Source: Sphingopyxis sp. JAI128
GTDB taxonomy: Bacteria; Pseudomonadota; Alphaproteobacteria; Sphingomonadales; Sphingomonadaceae
Assembly: GCF_014207235.1 (NCBI RefSeq)
Contig: NZ_JACHDA010000004.1
Coordinates: 248,001-312,000, forward strand
Reading direction: 5' to 3'
DNA: 64,000 nt
The notes below the pieces were generated by a model, which saw only the letters and a program-made list of their open reading frames with translations, was not told where the DNA came from and made no database searches. Shown piece by piece: positions 49,781 to 58,775 of the stretch; within the stretch, counting starts at the first letter, position 1, and each line of letters opens with the position of its first letter. The translations under genes and the position numbers were made by a program.

Positions 49781-51055
49781 ATGACCGTCCATACGCCGAT
49801 CGAAAGACTCGACCCCGCCGACGCGAAGGTCCGCCGCGAACTCAAGACATTGCTCCATCCCGGGCGCGGGCGCCGCGCCGCGTGGATAGGCGCGTTCCTC
49901 GTGCTGATCGTCGGCGCCTGGTGGTTGCTGCGCGACGGTGCGCCGCAAGCCGCCGCCGCGCCCGCGCCCGTGCTCACCGTCGCCGTGCCCATCGCGCGCG
50001 ACGTGACCTTGTGGGACGAATATATCGGCCGTTTCGAAGCGTCGAAGGCAGTCGAAGTGCGCCCGCGCGTTTCGGGCGCGATCACCGCGATCCATTTCAC
50101 CGACGGCCAGATCGTCCGCAAGGGGCAGCCGCTCTTCACCATCGATCCGCGGCCCTATCGCGCGGCGCTCGCCGAGGCGCGGGCTTCGGCGGCGAGCGCG
50201 CGCAGCGACCTCGCGCTGGCAAAGCTCGAACTCGATCGCGCAAATCGCCTCGTCGATATCGAGGCGGTTTCGCAGAGCGAGATCGACCGGCTTCGCGCGC
50301 GGGTCAATGCCGCCAACGCGGCGCTGGCGGGCGCCGACGCGCGCATCGCGGCGCGCGCGCTCGACGTCGAATTCACTACCGTCCGCGCACCGCTCTCCGG
50401 CCGCATCTCGGACCGCCAGATCGACGCGGGCAATCTCGTGTCGGCGGGCGATGCCGGCGGCACGCTGCTGACCACGATCAATGCGCTCGACCCCGTCTAC
50501 TTTACCTTCCAGGGGTCCGAGGCCTTGTTCCTGAAGACCAAGCGCGAAGGCGGCGACAAGGGTGCGGCGGTCGAAGTCCGCTTGCAGGACGAAAGCGACT
50601 ATCGCTGGAAGGGCCAGCTCGATTTCACCGACAATGGCCTCGATCCGCGGTCGGGAACGATCCGCGCGCGTGCCAGCTTCCGCAACCCCGAGATGTTCCT
50701 GACCCCCGGCATGTTCGGCAACATGCGGCTGTCGACCGGCCGGACGACGCGCGCGCTGCTCGTTCCTGCTGCGGCCGTTCAGACCGATCAGGCACGCAAG
50801 ATCGTCTACGTCGTCGGGAAGGACGGCATGGTCGCGGCAAAGCCGGTCGAAATCGGTCCCGACGTCGATGGACTGCGCGTCATCCGTTCGGGCCTCGCCC
50901 CGGCCGACCAGGTCGTCATCAACGGATATCAGTTCGCGCGGCCTGGCACCAAGGCGGTGACCAAGGTGGGCAAGATCGCCGCCGCCGCCGCGCCCGAAAA
51001 GGCTGCGGCAGGCCCGAACGAACCCCTGTCGGCGCAGGCGACCTTCGCGAAGTGA
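49781..51055 (+). CDS. RND efflux periplasmic adaptor (membrane fusion protein)
   Basis: This 424-residue HlyD/AcrA-like adaptor has an N-terminal membrane anchor RRAAWIGAFLVLIVGAWWLL rather than a lipobox, then VEVRPRVSGAITAIHFTDGQIVRKGQPLFTIDPRPY (lipoyl-like half). A helical hairpin (about 130-190) follows, then FTTVRAPLSGRISDRQIDAGNLVSAG and the beta-barrel/membrane-proximal domain to LLVPAAAVQTDQ. It bridges the inner-membrane pump and the outer-membrane channel. The start at 49781 has AAGAGGG seven bases upstream. It is the first gene of the three-gene pump operon. Confidence 0.94.
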   Translation: MTVHTPIERLDPADAKVRRELKTLLHPGRGRRAAWIGAFLVLIVGAWWLLRDGAPQAAAAPAPVLTVAVPIARDVTLWDEYIGRFEASKAVEVRPRVSGAITAIHFTDGQIVRKGQPLFTIDPRPYRAALAEARASAASARSDLALAKLELDRANRLVDIEAVSQSEIDRLRARVNAANAALAGADARIAARALDVEFTTVRAPLSGRISDRQIDAGNLVSAGDAGGTLLTTINALDPVYFTFQGSEALFLKTKREGGDKGAAVEVRLQDESDYRWKGQLDFTDNGLDPRSGTIRARASFRNPEMFLTPGMFGNMRLSTGRTTRALLVPAAAVQTDQARKIVYVVGKDGMVAAKPVEIGPDVDGLRVIRSGLAPADQVVINGYQFARPGTKAVTKVGKIAAAAAPEKAAAGPNEPLSAQATFAK

Positions 51056-51062
51056 CTTGTCT

Positions 51063-51082
51063 CCCTCCCGCTTGCGGGAGGG
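51063..51082. repeat. Intercistronic hairpin (CCCTCCCGC/GCGGGAGGG)
   Basis: CCCTCCCGC (51063-51071), TT, GCGGGAGGG (51074-51082): a perfect 9-bp palindromic stem between the adaptor and pump genes. It resembles extragenic palindromic repeats of sphingomonads. It may stabilise the upstream message or adjust the adaptor-to-pump ratio. Confidence 0.6.
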
Positions 51083-51117
51083 GGTAACCGGAACAGTTTT
51101 CAGACAGGGGCTCTCCC

Positions 51118-54100
51118 ATGCGCCTATCACGCTTCTTCATCGACCGGCCGATCTTCGCTGCCGTGCTCGCCGTCATCATCACCATCGTCGGCGCGGTCGC
51201 CTATATCGGTCTGCCCGTCTCGCAATATCCAGACATCGTCCCGCCGACGGTCACGGTAACCGCAACCTATCCTGGCGCATCGGCCGAAACCGTCGCCGAC
51301 ACGGTGGCGGCGCCGATCGAGCAGGAAATCAACGGCGTCGACAATATGCTCTATATGAGCAGCCAGTCGACCGGCGACGGCGTCGTCACCATTACAGTGA
51401 CCTTCAAGATCGGCACCGACCTCGACGCCGCGCAGGTGCTGGTGCAGAACCGCGTCGCGATCGCGACCCCGCGCCTGCCCGAAACGGTGCAGCGTCTCGG
51501 CGTCGTGACGCGCAAGACCTCGCCCGACTTCCTGATGGTCGTAAACCTCGTCTCGCCCGACAAGTCGCTCGATCGCGTCTATATCTCCAACTATGCGCTG
51601 ACCCAGCTTCGCGATCGCCTCTCCCGCATCGACGGCGTCGGCGACGTGCGCCTGTTCGGCGCGCGCGACTATGCGATGCGCGTGTGGATCGATCCCGGCC
51701 GCGCCGCCGCACTCGACCTAACGGCGGGTGAGATCGTCGCCGCGCTCCGGCGTGAGAATGTGCAGGTCGCCGCGGGCACGCTCGGCCAGCCGCCCTATGC
51801 CAATGGCAGCGATTTCCAGCTGAGCGTCGAAACGCAGGGCCGCCTGACCGATCCCAAGGATTTCGCCAATATCGTCATTCGCAGCGATGCCGACGGGCGG
51901 CAGGTGCGCGTGTCGGATGTTGCGCGCGTCGAGCTGGGCGCGTCGGATTATAACAGCAACACCTATCTTTCGGGCGACCCGACGGTCATCATGGCGGTGT
52001 TCCAGCGCCCCGGTTCGAACGCGCTCGCCGCCGCCGAAGCGGTCGAGGCCGAAATGGCCTCATCGTCGAAGAATTTCCCCAAGGGACTGGAATATCGGGT
52101 CATCTACAACCCCACCGAATTCATCGCCCAGTCGATCGACGCGGTGATGGAAACGCTGATCGAGGCGGTGTTCCTCGTCGTCATCGTCATCCTGGTGTTC
52201 CTGCAGAAGTGGCGCGCGGCGATCATTCCGGTGCTCGCGATCCCGGTATCATTGATCGGGACCTTCGTGGTGCTCGCGGCGTTCGGCTACAGCCTCAACA
52301 ATTTGTCGCTCTTCGGGCTCGTGCTCGCGATCGGCATCGTCGTCGACGATGCGATCGTCGTCGTCGAAAATGTCGAACGTAATCTCGAAAAAGGGATGAG
52401 CGCGCTCGAAGCCGCGCGCACGTCGATGGACGAGGTTTCGGGCGCGCTCGTCGCCATCGTGCTTGTACTCTGCGCGGTGTTCGTTCCGACCTTGTTCCTC
52501 ACGGGTCTGTCGGGCGCCTTCTACCAGCAGTTCGCGGTGACGATCTCGACCGCGACAATCATCTCGCTGGTGCTGTCGCTCACGCTGTCGCCGGCGCTCG
52601 CCGCGATCCTGCTGAAGCCGCACGCCCCGGCGCAGGCCGACGGCTGGCTGATGGCGCGGGTCCACCGTGCGGGCGAACGCTTCAACGAGGCTTTCGAACG
52701 GCTCAGCAACGGTTACGCGCGGCTCACCGACCGGCTGGTGCGCGCACCGAAGAAGATGATGGTCACCTATGCGGGGCTCATCGCCGCGACCGCAGGCCTG
52801 TTCTGGGCGACGCCGACCGGCTTCATTCCGGCGCAGGACCAGGGCTATTTCCTCGTCGTCGCCAAGCTGCCCGCGGGTGCCTCGGTCGAGCGGACCGATG
52901 CGGTGCTCAAAAAGGTCGCATCGCGCGTGCTGCCGGTCGAGGGCGTCCTCGGTTCGGTGATGCTCGCGGGCTTCGACGGCCCTTCGCAAACGCTCGCGCC
53001 CAACTCGGCCGCCGCCTACTTCCCGCTCAAGTCGTTCGAGGAGCGCAAGAAACTCGGCGTCGATTTCGAGGACATCATGAACCAGGCGCGCGCGCGCACG
53101 GCCGATATCACCGAGGCGCAGATCGTGGTCATCCCGCCGCCGCTCATTCAGGGAATCGGTTCGGCGGGCGGTTACCGGATGATCCTGCAGGACCGCGGCG
53201 GGAACGGTTATGCGGCGCTGGCGAACGAGACGAACAATCTGATCGGCAAGGCAAACCAGACCCCTGGGCTTGCCAATGTCTTCACCTTCTTCGACCCGTC
53301 GAACCCGCGCGTCTATGCCGATATCGACCGCGCAAAGGCGAATATGCTCGGCGTCCCGCCCGAACGCGTGTTCGAAGCCTTGCAGGTCTATCTCGGCTCG
53401 GCCTTCGTCAACGACTTCAACCTGCTCGGCCGCACCTATCGCGTGACCGCACAGGCCGATGCGCCCTATCGCCAGACCGTTGCCGACATCGCGAACCTTC
53501 GCACGCGGTCGGACTCGGGCGCAATGGTGCCGATCGGGTCGGTCGCCAATTTCGAGGACCGCACGGGGCCGTATCGCGTTACGCGCTACAACCTCTTCCC
53601 CGCAGTCGAGATCGACGGCGATACCGCGCCGGGTTCATCGTCGGGCGCCTCGCTGACGACGATGGAAAAGCTTGCGGCAGATAACCTGCCCGCCGGCTAC
53701 GGCACCGAATGGACGGGGATCGCCTTTCAGCAAAAGGCGGCGGCGAATACCGCGGGCATCGTCTTCGCGCTCGCGGTGGTCTTCGTCTTCCTCGTGCTCG
53801 CCGCGCAATATGAAAGCCTGATGCTGCCATTGGCGATCATCTTCATCGTGCCGATGTGTCTGCTCGCGGCGATGATCGGCGTGAATTTGCGCGGCATGGA
53901 CAATAATGTGCTGACGCAGATCGGGCTCGTCGTACTCATCGCGCTCGCCGCGAAAAATGCGATCCTGATCGTCGAATTCGCCAAGCAGGCCGAAGAAGAA
54001 GATGGTCTGTCGCCGATCGACGCCGCGGTGCGCGCCGCGCGCGACCGCCTGCGCCCGATCCTGATGACCAGCTTCGCCTTCATCCTCGGCGCGGTGCCGC

Positions 54101-54309
54101 TGCTGATCGCCAGCGGGGCAGGGGCGGAGCTGCGCCAGGCGCTCGGCACCGCGGTCTTCTTCGGCATGCTCGGCGTAACGGCGTTCGGCCTCATCTTCAC
54201 CCCGACCTTCTACGTCGTCGCGCGCGCTCTCAGCCAATGGTCGGCTGCGCGGCGCGCGCGGCGCGGGTCGGACGACCACGGGACCGGGCTGCCGGTTCCG
54301 GCGGAATAA
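51118..54309 (+). CDS. RND efflux pump, HAE1/AcrB-like inner-membrane transporter
   Basis: This 1063-residue proton-driven drug exporter is the standard length for AcrB/MexB. It starts RLSRFFIDRPIFAAVLAVIITIVGAVAY (first transmembrane helix) and has SQYPDIVPPTVTVTATYPGAS. The proton-relay aspartates are D410-D411 in IGIVVDDAIVVVENVER, and the relay lysine is in ALAAKNAILIVEFAKQ. Twelve membrane helices and two large periplasmic loops are evident. It takes amphiphilic compounds from the periplasm and passes them to the outer-membrane factor. It is encoded downstream of the adaptor across a small hairpin and 11 bases before the channel gene. Confidence 0.96.
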   Translation: MRLSRFFIDRPIFAAVLAVIITIVGAVAYIGLPVSQYPDIVPPTVTVTATYPGASAETVADTVAAPIEQEINGVDNMLYMSSQSTGDGVVTITVTFKIGTDLDAAQVLVQNRVAIATPRLPETVQRLGVVTRKTSPDFLMVVNLVSPDKSLDRVYISNYALTQLRDRLSRIDGVGDVRLFGARDYAMRVWIDPGRAAALDLTAGEIVAALRRENVQVAAGTLGQPPYANGSDFQLSVETQGRLTDPKDFANIVIRSDADGRQVRVSDVARVELGASDYNSNTYLSGDPTVIMAVFQRPGSNALAAAEAVEAEMASSSKNFPKGLEYRVIYNPTEFIAQSIDAVMETLIEAVFLVVIVILVFLQKWRAAIIPVLAIPVSLIGTFVVLAAFGYSLNNLSLFGLVLAIGIVVDDAIVVVENVERNLEKGMSALEAARTSMDEVSGALVAIVLVLCAVFVPTLFLTGLSGAFYQQFAVTISTATIISLVLSLTLSPALAAILLKPHAPAQADGWLMARVHRAGERFNEAFERLSNGYARLTDRLVRAPKKMMVTYAGLIAATAGLFWATPTGFIPAQDQGYFLVVAKLPAGASVERTDAVLKKVASRVLPVEGVLGSVMLAGFDGPSQTLAPNSAAAYFPLKSFEERKKLGVDFEDIMNQARARTADITEAQIVVIPPPLIQGIGSAGGYRMILQDRGGNGYAALANETNNLIGKANQTPGLANVFTFFDPSNPRVYADIDRAKANMLGVPPERVFEALQVYLGSAFVNDFNLLGRTYRVTAQADAPYRQTVADIANLRTRSDSGAMVPIGSVANFEDRTGPYRVTRYNLFPAVEIDGDTAPGSSSGASLTTMEKLAADNLPAGYGTEWTGIAFQQKAAANTAGIVFALAVVFVFLVLAAQYESLMLPLAIIFIVPMCLLAAMIGVNLRGMDNNVLTQIGLVVLIALAAKNAILIVEFAKQAEEEDGLSPIDAAVRAARDRLRPILMTSFAFILGAVPLLIASGAGAELRQALGTAVFFGMLGVTAFGLIFTPTFYVVARALSQWSAARRARRGSDDHGTGLPVPAE

Positions 54310-54320
54310 GGAGTAACGCC

Positions 54321-55730
54321 ATGACCCTCCGCAACATCCTCACCGCGGCGTCGGCGCTCGCGCTCGCCGCCTGCGCCGTCGGGCCTGATTACAAGGCGCC
54401 GCAATCGGCGTCGGCCCCCGCTGCGGCCGGGCCATTCGTCTCGGCGAACAGCTCCGCCGTGTCGCTCGATCCGGTCGCCGCCGACTGGTGGCGCCTCTAC
54501 AATGATCCCGTACTCGACGGGCTCGTCGCCGATGCGTTCGCGAACAACACCGACGTGCGCGTCGCAGTCGCCAACATCGCCCGCGCCCGCGCATCGCTGC
54601 GCGGTGCACGCGCAGACCGTTTGCCGCAGGCCGCGATCGGCGCCGGCGCGAATTACGGCCGCAGCCCCGAGGGCCAGCGCCTCCCCGGCGCGGATCGCGA
54701 GGATTGGACCGTCGATGTCGGGGCCAATGTGTCCTACGAAGTCGACCTGTTCGGCCGCGTCACCCGTTCGGTCGAGGCCGCGCGCGGCGATGCCGAAGCC
54801 GCCGAGGCCAATGCCGACGCGGTGCGGGTGATCGTCGCTGCCGACACGACGCAGGCCTATGCCGACGCCGCATCGGGCGCGGCTCGGCTCGACGTCGCGC
54901 GGCGGATCGTCAGCCTGCTCGACCAGCAGGTGAAACTGACCCAGCGGCGCAAGGACGTCGGGATGGCGACGGGGCTCGACCTCGCGCGTATCACGACGCT
55001 CCGTGACCAGCGCTCCGCAGAAATTCCGGCTATCGAGGCCGAGCGGCAGGCGGCCTTGTTCCGCCTCGCGACTCTGACCGGTCGCGCGCCCGCTGCGCTC
55101 CCCGCGATCGCGGGCGACCGTAACATCAGCCTCGAAATCACCGATCCCGTCCCGGTCGGTGATGGGGCGGCGCTGCTCAAGCGCCGTCCCGATATTCGCG
55201 CCGCCGAGCGCCGCCTTGCCGCCGATACGGCGCGCATCGGCGTCGCGACGGCGGATCTTTACCCGCGCATCACGCTCGGCGGCTCGGCGGGCTCTACGGG
55301 TACGGGCTTCGGCGACATATTCGGCGGCGGGCCGGTCCGCTGGCTGCTCGGGCCCTTGCTCAACTGGGCCTTCCCGAACCAGGAACCCGCGCGCGCGCGG
55401 ATCGCGGCGGCCGAGGCCGACACGCAGGCGTCGCTCGCCGAGTTCGACGGCACCGTGCTGCGCGCGCTCGAGGAGACGGAGACCGCGCTCTCCTCCTACG
55501 CGCGCGCGCTCGAACAAAGGCAGGCACTGCGCGCGGCGCGCGACCAGTCCGAACGCGCAGCGCGGATCGTCCGCGCCAAGCGCGAGGAAGGCGCGTCCGA
55601 TTCGTTCGAATGGCTCGACGCCGAACGCACCTTCGCCGAAGCCGAAGCGACGCTCGCCGAACAGGACGGGCAGATCTCGCGCCGCCAGATCGCGCTGTTC
55701 CGCGCGCTTGCGGGCGGCTGGTCGAGCTAG
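54321..55730 (+). CDS. RND outer-membrane factor (NodT/OprM family lipoprotein)
   Basis: This 469-residue TolC-like channel of the NodT family starts at ATG 54321 with AAGGAG upstream. The lipoprotein signal is LRNILTAASALALAAC with GPDYKAP, the standard NodT N-terminus. It has WWRLYNDPVLDGLVADAFANNTDVRVAVANI and the C-terminal repeat AAERRLAADTARIGVATADLYPRITLGGSAG. It completes the tripartite pump with the two upstream genes. The stop overlaps the convergent MFS gene stop by four bases (55727-55730). Confidence 0.94.
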   Translation: MTLRNILTAASALALAACAVGPDYKAPQSASAPAAAGPFVSANSSAVSLDPVAADWWRLYNDPVLDGLVADAFANNTDVRVAVANIARARASLRGARADRLPQAAIGAGANYGRSPEGQRLPGADREDWTVDVGANVSYEVDLFGRVTRSVEAARGDAEAAEANADAVRVIVAADTTQAYADAASGAARLDVARRIVSLLDQQVKLTQRRKDVGMATGLDLARITTLRDQRSAEIPAIEAERQAALFRLATLTGRAPAALPAIAGDRNISLEITDPVPVGDGAALLKRRPDIRAAERRLAADTARIGVATADLYPRITLGGSAGSTGTGFGDIFGGGPVRWLLGPLLNWAFPNQEPARARIAAAEADTQASLAEFDGTVLRALEETETALSSYARALEQRQALRAARDQSERAARIVRAKREEGASDSFEWLDAERTFAEAEATLAEQDGQISRRQIALFRALAGGWSS

Positions 55731-57238
55731 GCTTCGACCGGCCGCGCCGCGACGGTCAGCGGCACGACGCGCAGCATCGCGAGCGCGGCGATCAGCAAGG
55801 TCGCGGCCCCAAACGCCATCGTGTAGATCGGCTCGCCTGGAAAAAAGGCCTGCATGATCGACCCCATGACCGTCGCGACGAGCAACTGGGGGATCACGAC
55901 GAAGACGTTGAACAAGCCCATGTAAATGCCCAGCTTCGCTTGCGGCAGGCTCGACGCGAGCATCGCATAGGGCATGGCGAGCACCGACGCCCAGAAGATG
56001 CCGATGAAGATTTCGCTTGCGATCAACTGCACCGGATCGCGCAGGACGAAGACGCTGGCGTAACCGATCGCACCGCAGACGAGCCCCACGATATGCGTGC
56101 GTGCCTGCCCGATGCGTTTCGACAGCCAGGGAAGCAGGGTCAGCGCCGCGACCGCGGCGACGGCGTTGTAGATCGCGAACAATTCGCCGACCCAGTTCGC
56201 CGCCTGCTGGTAGGTCGCACTCGCGGCGTCGGTCGCGCCGAAATGATATTGGGCGACGATCGGCGTCGTGTTGATCCACATGATGAACAGCGCCGACCAG
56301 CTGAAGAACTGGACCAGCGCGAGCCGCTTCATCAGCGGCGGCATCCCCGCAAAATCCCCGACGATGCTCGACAGCATATTCTGCGCATTGCCTGCGCGGG
56401 CAAGCGCGATCGCCAACAGGCTGGCAACGCCATAACCGATCAGCAGTGCGCCGAGCAGCAGCACCTCGCGCAGCAGGGCAAACTCGATCTGGATCAGAAT
56501 CGTCGTGATACCTGCGGCGATCCAGGCCAGCCCGCCCGCATAGCTGTGCGACGCAAGCGCGCGCATCGCGGGGGCCTCATGCGCCCCGGCCTCCGCCTCG
56601 AACCTTGCCATCGTCGCGGGATCATATTCGCTTGTCGTGACGACGGTCCACAGCACCGAAAGGAACAGCGCGCCTCCGCCGAACCAGAAGGCATAGCGGA
56701 CCGTGTCGGGAATCTGGCCGGACGGCGCGACATTGGCGACGCCCAGCGCTTCCATCAGCGTCGGGAACAGCGATCCGACGACCGCGCCGGCGCCGATGAA
56801 GGCGGTCTGCACGGCATAGCCGGCGCTGTACTGGTCGCGACGCAGCATGTCGCCGACGAAGGCACGGAAGGGCTCCATCGAGATGTTGAGCGAGGCGTCG
56901 AGAATCCACAGCATCATCGCAGCGAACCAGATCGCCGGGCTTTCGGGCATCACGAACAGCGCGATCGCGGCAAGGATCGCGCCAGCGAGGAAATAGGGGC
57001 GGCGACGGCCAAGCCGTCCGAGCCATGTTCGGTCGCTCATATGGCCGATGACCGGCTGGACGAGCAGCCCGGTAAGCGGGGCGGCGACCCACAGGCCCGG
57101 GAGTTTTTCGATATCCTCGCCCAAAGACTGGAAGATGCGGCTCATATTCGCATTTTGCAGCGCGAAACCGATCTGGATTCCGAAAAAGCCGAAGCTGATA
57201 TTCCACAGCCCTGCAAAGCCCTGCTTCGGCTTGTCCAT
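55727..57238 (-). CDS. MFS sugar transporter (MalY/SLC45-like)
   Basis: This 503-residue major-facilitator protein has about twelve helices and the loop motif GHMSDRTWLGRLGRRRPYF between helices 2 and 3, the form seen in glycoside carriers of the SLC45/GPH-like group. The N-terminus KQGFAGLWNISFGFFGIQIGFALQNANMSRIF is typical of the maltose carrier next to malA-type receptors in Caulobacter and sphingomonads (from memory). The start at 57238 has GGGGAG upstream. It probably imports maltose or malto-oligosaccharide fragments from the periplasm into the cytoplasm. A LacI-type palindrome lies about 95 bases upstream. Confidence 0.85.
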   Translation of the reverse strand: MDKPKQGFAGLWNISFGFFGIQIGFALQNANMSRIFQSLGEDIEKLPGLWVAAPLTGLLVQPVIGHMSDRTWLGRLGRRRPYFLAGAILAAIALFVMPESPAIWFAAMMLWILDASLNISMEPFRAFVGDMLRRDQYSAGYAVQTAFIGAGAVVGSLFPTLMEALGVANVAPSGQIPDTVRYAFWFGGGALFLSVLWTVVTTSEYDPATMARFEAEAGAHEAPAMRALASHSYAGGLAWIAAGITTILIQIEFALLREVLLLGALLIGYGVASLLAIALARAGNAQNMLSSIVGDFAGMPPLMKRLALVQFFSWSALFIMWINTTPIVAQYHFGATDAASATYQQAANWVGELFAIYNAVAAVAALTLLPWLSKRIGQARTHIVGLVCGAIGYASVFVLRDPVQLIASEIFIGIFWASVLAMPYAMLASSLPQAKLGIYMGLFNVFVVIPQLLVATVMGSIMQAFFPGEPIYTMAFGAATLLIAALAMLRVVPLTVAARPVEA

Positions 57239-57326
57239 CACGCGTCTCCCCGTCAGGCCGTCGGTCGCGGCTCCCGTCGCGCCGGGTGTTGCAGCCTCGG
57301 TACGCAAGGGCAAGCACGGCGCGGCT

Positions 57327-57340
57327 GGTTATACGAATGC
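57327..57340. promoter_or_regulatory. Candidate LacI-family operator upstream of the MFS gene
   Basis: GGTTATACGAATGC matches 11 of 14 positions of the site GGGTATACGTATAC (reverse complement of 58616-58629) and has the same central CG. It lies in the 180-base gap between the LacI and MFS genes. Confidence 0.4.
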
Positions 57341-57418
57341 GTGGAAGGTCGGGTGTTGAACGATCGTTGCCGGGGTGCACGAGGGGCTTGCTCCCCACAC
57401 CAAAGCGGCCGTCCCCGT

Positions 57419-58453
57419 CTACACCGCGGTGCTCTGCCTCTTGATCAGCCGCGCAGGCAATATCCGCTGCTCCACGGCTCGGTTCTCGATCCGGCTGAGC
57501 AGCGCGTCGACGAGCAAGGGACCGGCGCCCTTCAAATCCTGCATCACCGTGGTCAGCGTCGGCGAGGTCAGGCTGGCGGCGGGGATGTCGTCGAAGCCGA
57601 TTATCGCGACGTCGTGGGGCAGCTTGAGCCCGGCTTCGGTCAGCGCGCGCATCGCACCGATCGCGATCAGGTCGCTCGCCGCGAAGATTGCATCGAAAGG
57701 CTTTCCGCTCGCGAGCAGCGCGTTCGCGGCGGCATAGCCCGAGTCTTCGGTCGACACCGCATCGCGCTGGAGCGCGGGGTCGGGCTCGTAACCCGCGGCG
57801 CGCATCGCGCGGCACAGCCCGTCGTAGCGGTCCTGAAATTCGGGGGCGTGGTCCGACGCATCGCCGAGGAAGGCGATCCTGGTCCGTCCGATCTCGACCA
57901 GATGCGCGCCGGCCTGTTCGCCCGCACCGACATTGTCCGACCCGACCGTCAGCCCGATGCCTTCTTCCGAAACCGAACCCCAGCGGACGAACTTGGTCCC
58001 CATTTCGACCAGATGTTCGAGCTTGGAGAGGTAAAGCTGATAATCGCCATAGCCGAGCAGGATGATCCCGTCGGACCGGTGGCTGTCCTGATAGGCGACG
58101 TGCCAGTCGTTATGCATCTGCTGGAAGCTGATCAACAGGTCATATCCGCGCCGCGCGCATTCGCGCGTGATCGACCCCAGCATCGACAGGAAGAAGGGGT
58201 TGATCATCGATTCGTCGGGGGTCGGATCCTCGAAGAAGAGCAGCGCGAGTGTGTGCGTGCGCTGCGAGCGCAGGCTCGAGGCGTTCTTGTCGACGGTATA
58301 ATTGAGTTCGCGCGCGATGCGTTCGATGTTGGCGCGCGTTGCGGCGCTCACCGATTTGCTGCCGCGCAGCGCACGCGACACGGTAGGCTGCGAGACGCCG
58401 GCCAGATAGGCGATGTCGAAACTCGTCGGCTTGGACGAGGGCTGGCGCCCCAT
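57419..58453 (-). CDS. LacI-family transcriptional regulator of the maltose-type locus
   Basis: This 344-residue regulator has the LacI helix-turn-helix [41 protein letters not shown], then a periplasmic-binding-like effector domain: [74 protein letters not shown]. The start at 58453 has GGGAGAG upstream. It is the local repressor for the adjacent carrier and the divergent receptor-halogenase-amylase operon, probably released by a disaccharide. Confidence 0.92.
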   Translation of the reverse strand: MGRQPSSKPTSFDIAYLAGVSQPTVSRALRGSKSVSAATRANIERIARELNYTVDKNASSLRSQRTHTLALLFFEDPTPDESMINPFFLSMLGSITRECARRGYDLLISFQQMHNDWHVAYQDSHRSDGIILLGYGDYQLYLSKLEHLVEMGTKFVRWGSVSEEGIGLTVGSDNVGAGEQAGAHLVEIGRTRIAFLGDASDHAPEFQDRYDGLCRAMRAAGYEPDPALQRDAVSTEDSGYAAANALLASGKPFDAIFAASDLIAIGAMRALTEAGLKLPHDVAIIGFDDIPAASLTSPTLTTVMQDLKGAGPLLVDALLSRIENRAVEQRILPARLIKRQSTAV

Positions 58454-58615
58454 GTCTCTCTCCCTCGCGCGGCGGCTCGTCGATCGCCGTCGCAGCCACC
58501 GAAGACTAGCGATTGGTCCGGTCGATGCCAACCATTTGAACCGCGCCGCGCGCCTCGGTTTTCGGCGCCGAAAATGGTTCATTCGGGCGACAGTCCGCCA
58601 GGCTGCATATTATGC

Positions 58616-58627
58616 GTATACGTATAC
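58616..58627. promoter_or_regulatory. LacI-type operator upstream of the TonB receptor
   Basis: GTATACGTATAC is a perfect 12-bp palindrome with the central CG typical of LacI-family operators. It lies 145 bases before the receptor start and 160 bases before the divergent LacI start. Confidence 0.55.
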
Positions 58628-58685
58628 CCTATGGCGGCGCGGCGGGATTGGTTTCAATTGCGAGGCTCAAGATGGGAAAGCCCAC

Positions 58686-58775
58686 ATGTCGGAGAGGAAC
58701 CTGACGGACGCGCTGCGTCCCCCTCCCGGCGCATGGGTCAAGACCACCCGTCCGTGCCAGGGGAGCCACATATGA
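58686..58775 (+). CDS. Possible 29-codon leader ORF overlapping the receptor start
   Basis: ATG at 58686 opens 29 codons (MSERNLTDALRPPPGAWVKT, ending CQGSHI) and its TGA (58773-58775) overlaps the receptor ATG at 58772 as ATGA. GGGAAAG lies seven bases upstream. The stop-start overlap could couple translation, but the frame may be chance. Confidence 0.3.
   Translation: MSERNLTDALRPPPGAWVKTTRPCQGSHI

Noticed and set aside
58530..58579. Long imperfect inverted repeat AACCATTT ... AAATGGTT in the LacI/receptor region
   Set aside because: The arms are about 34 bases apart with many unpaired bases between; it is weaker than the CpG-centred palindrome nearby and was not given a function.
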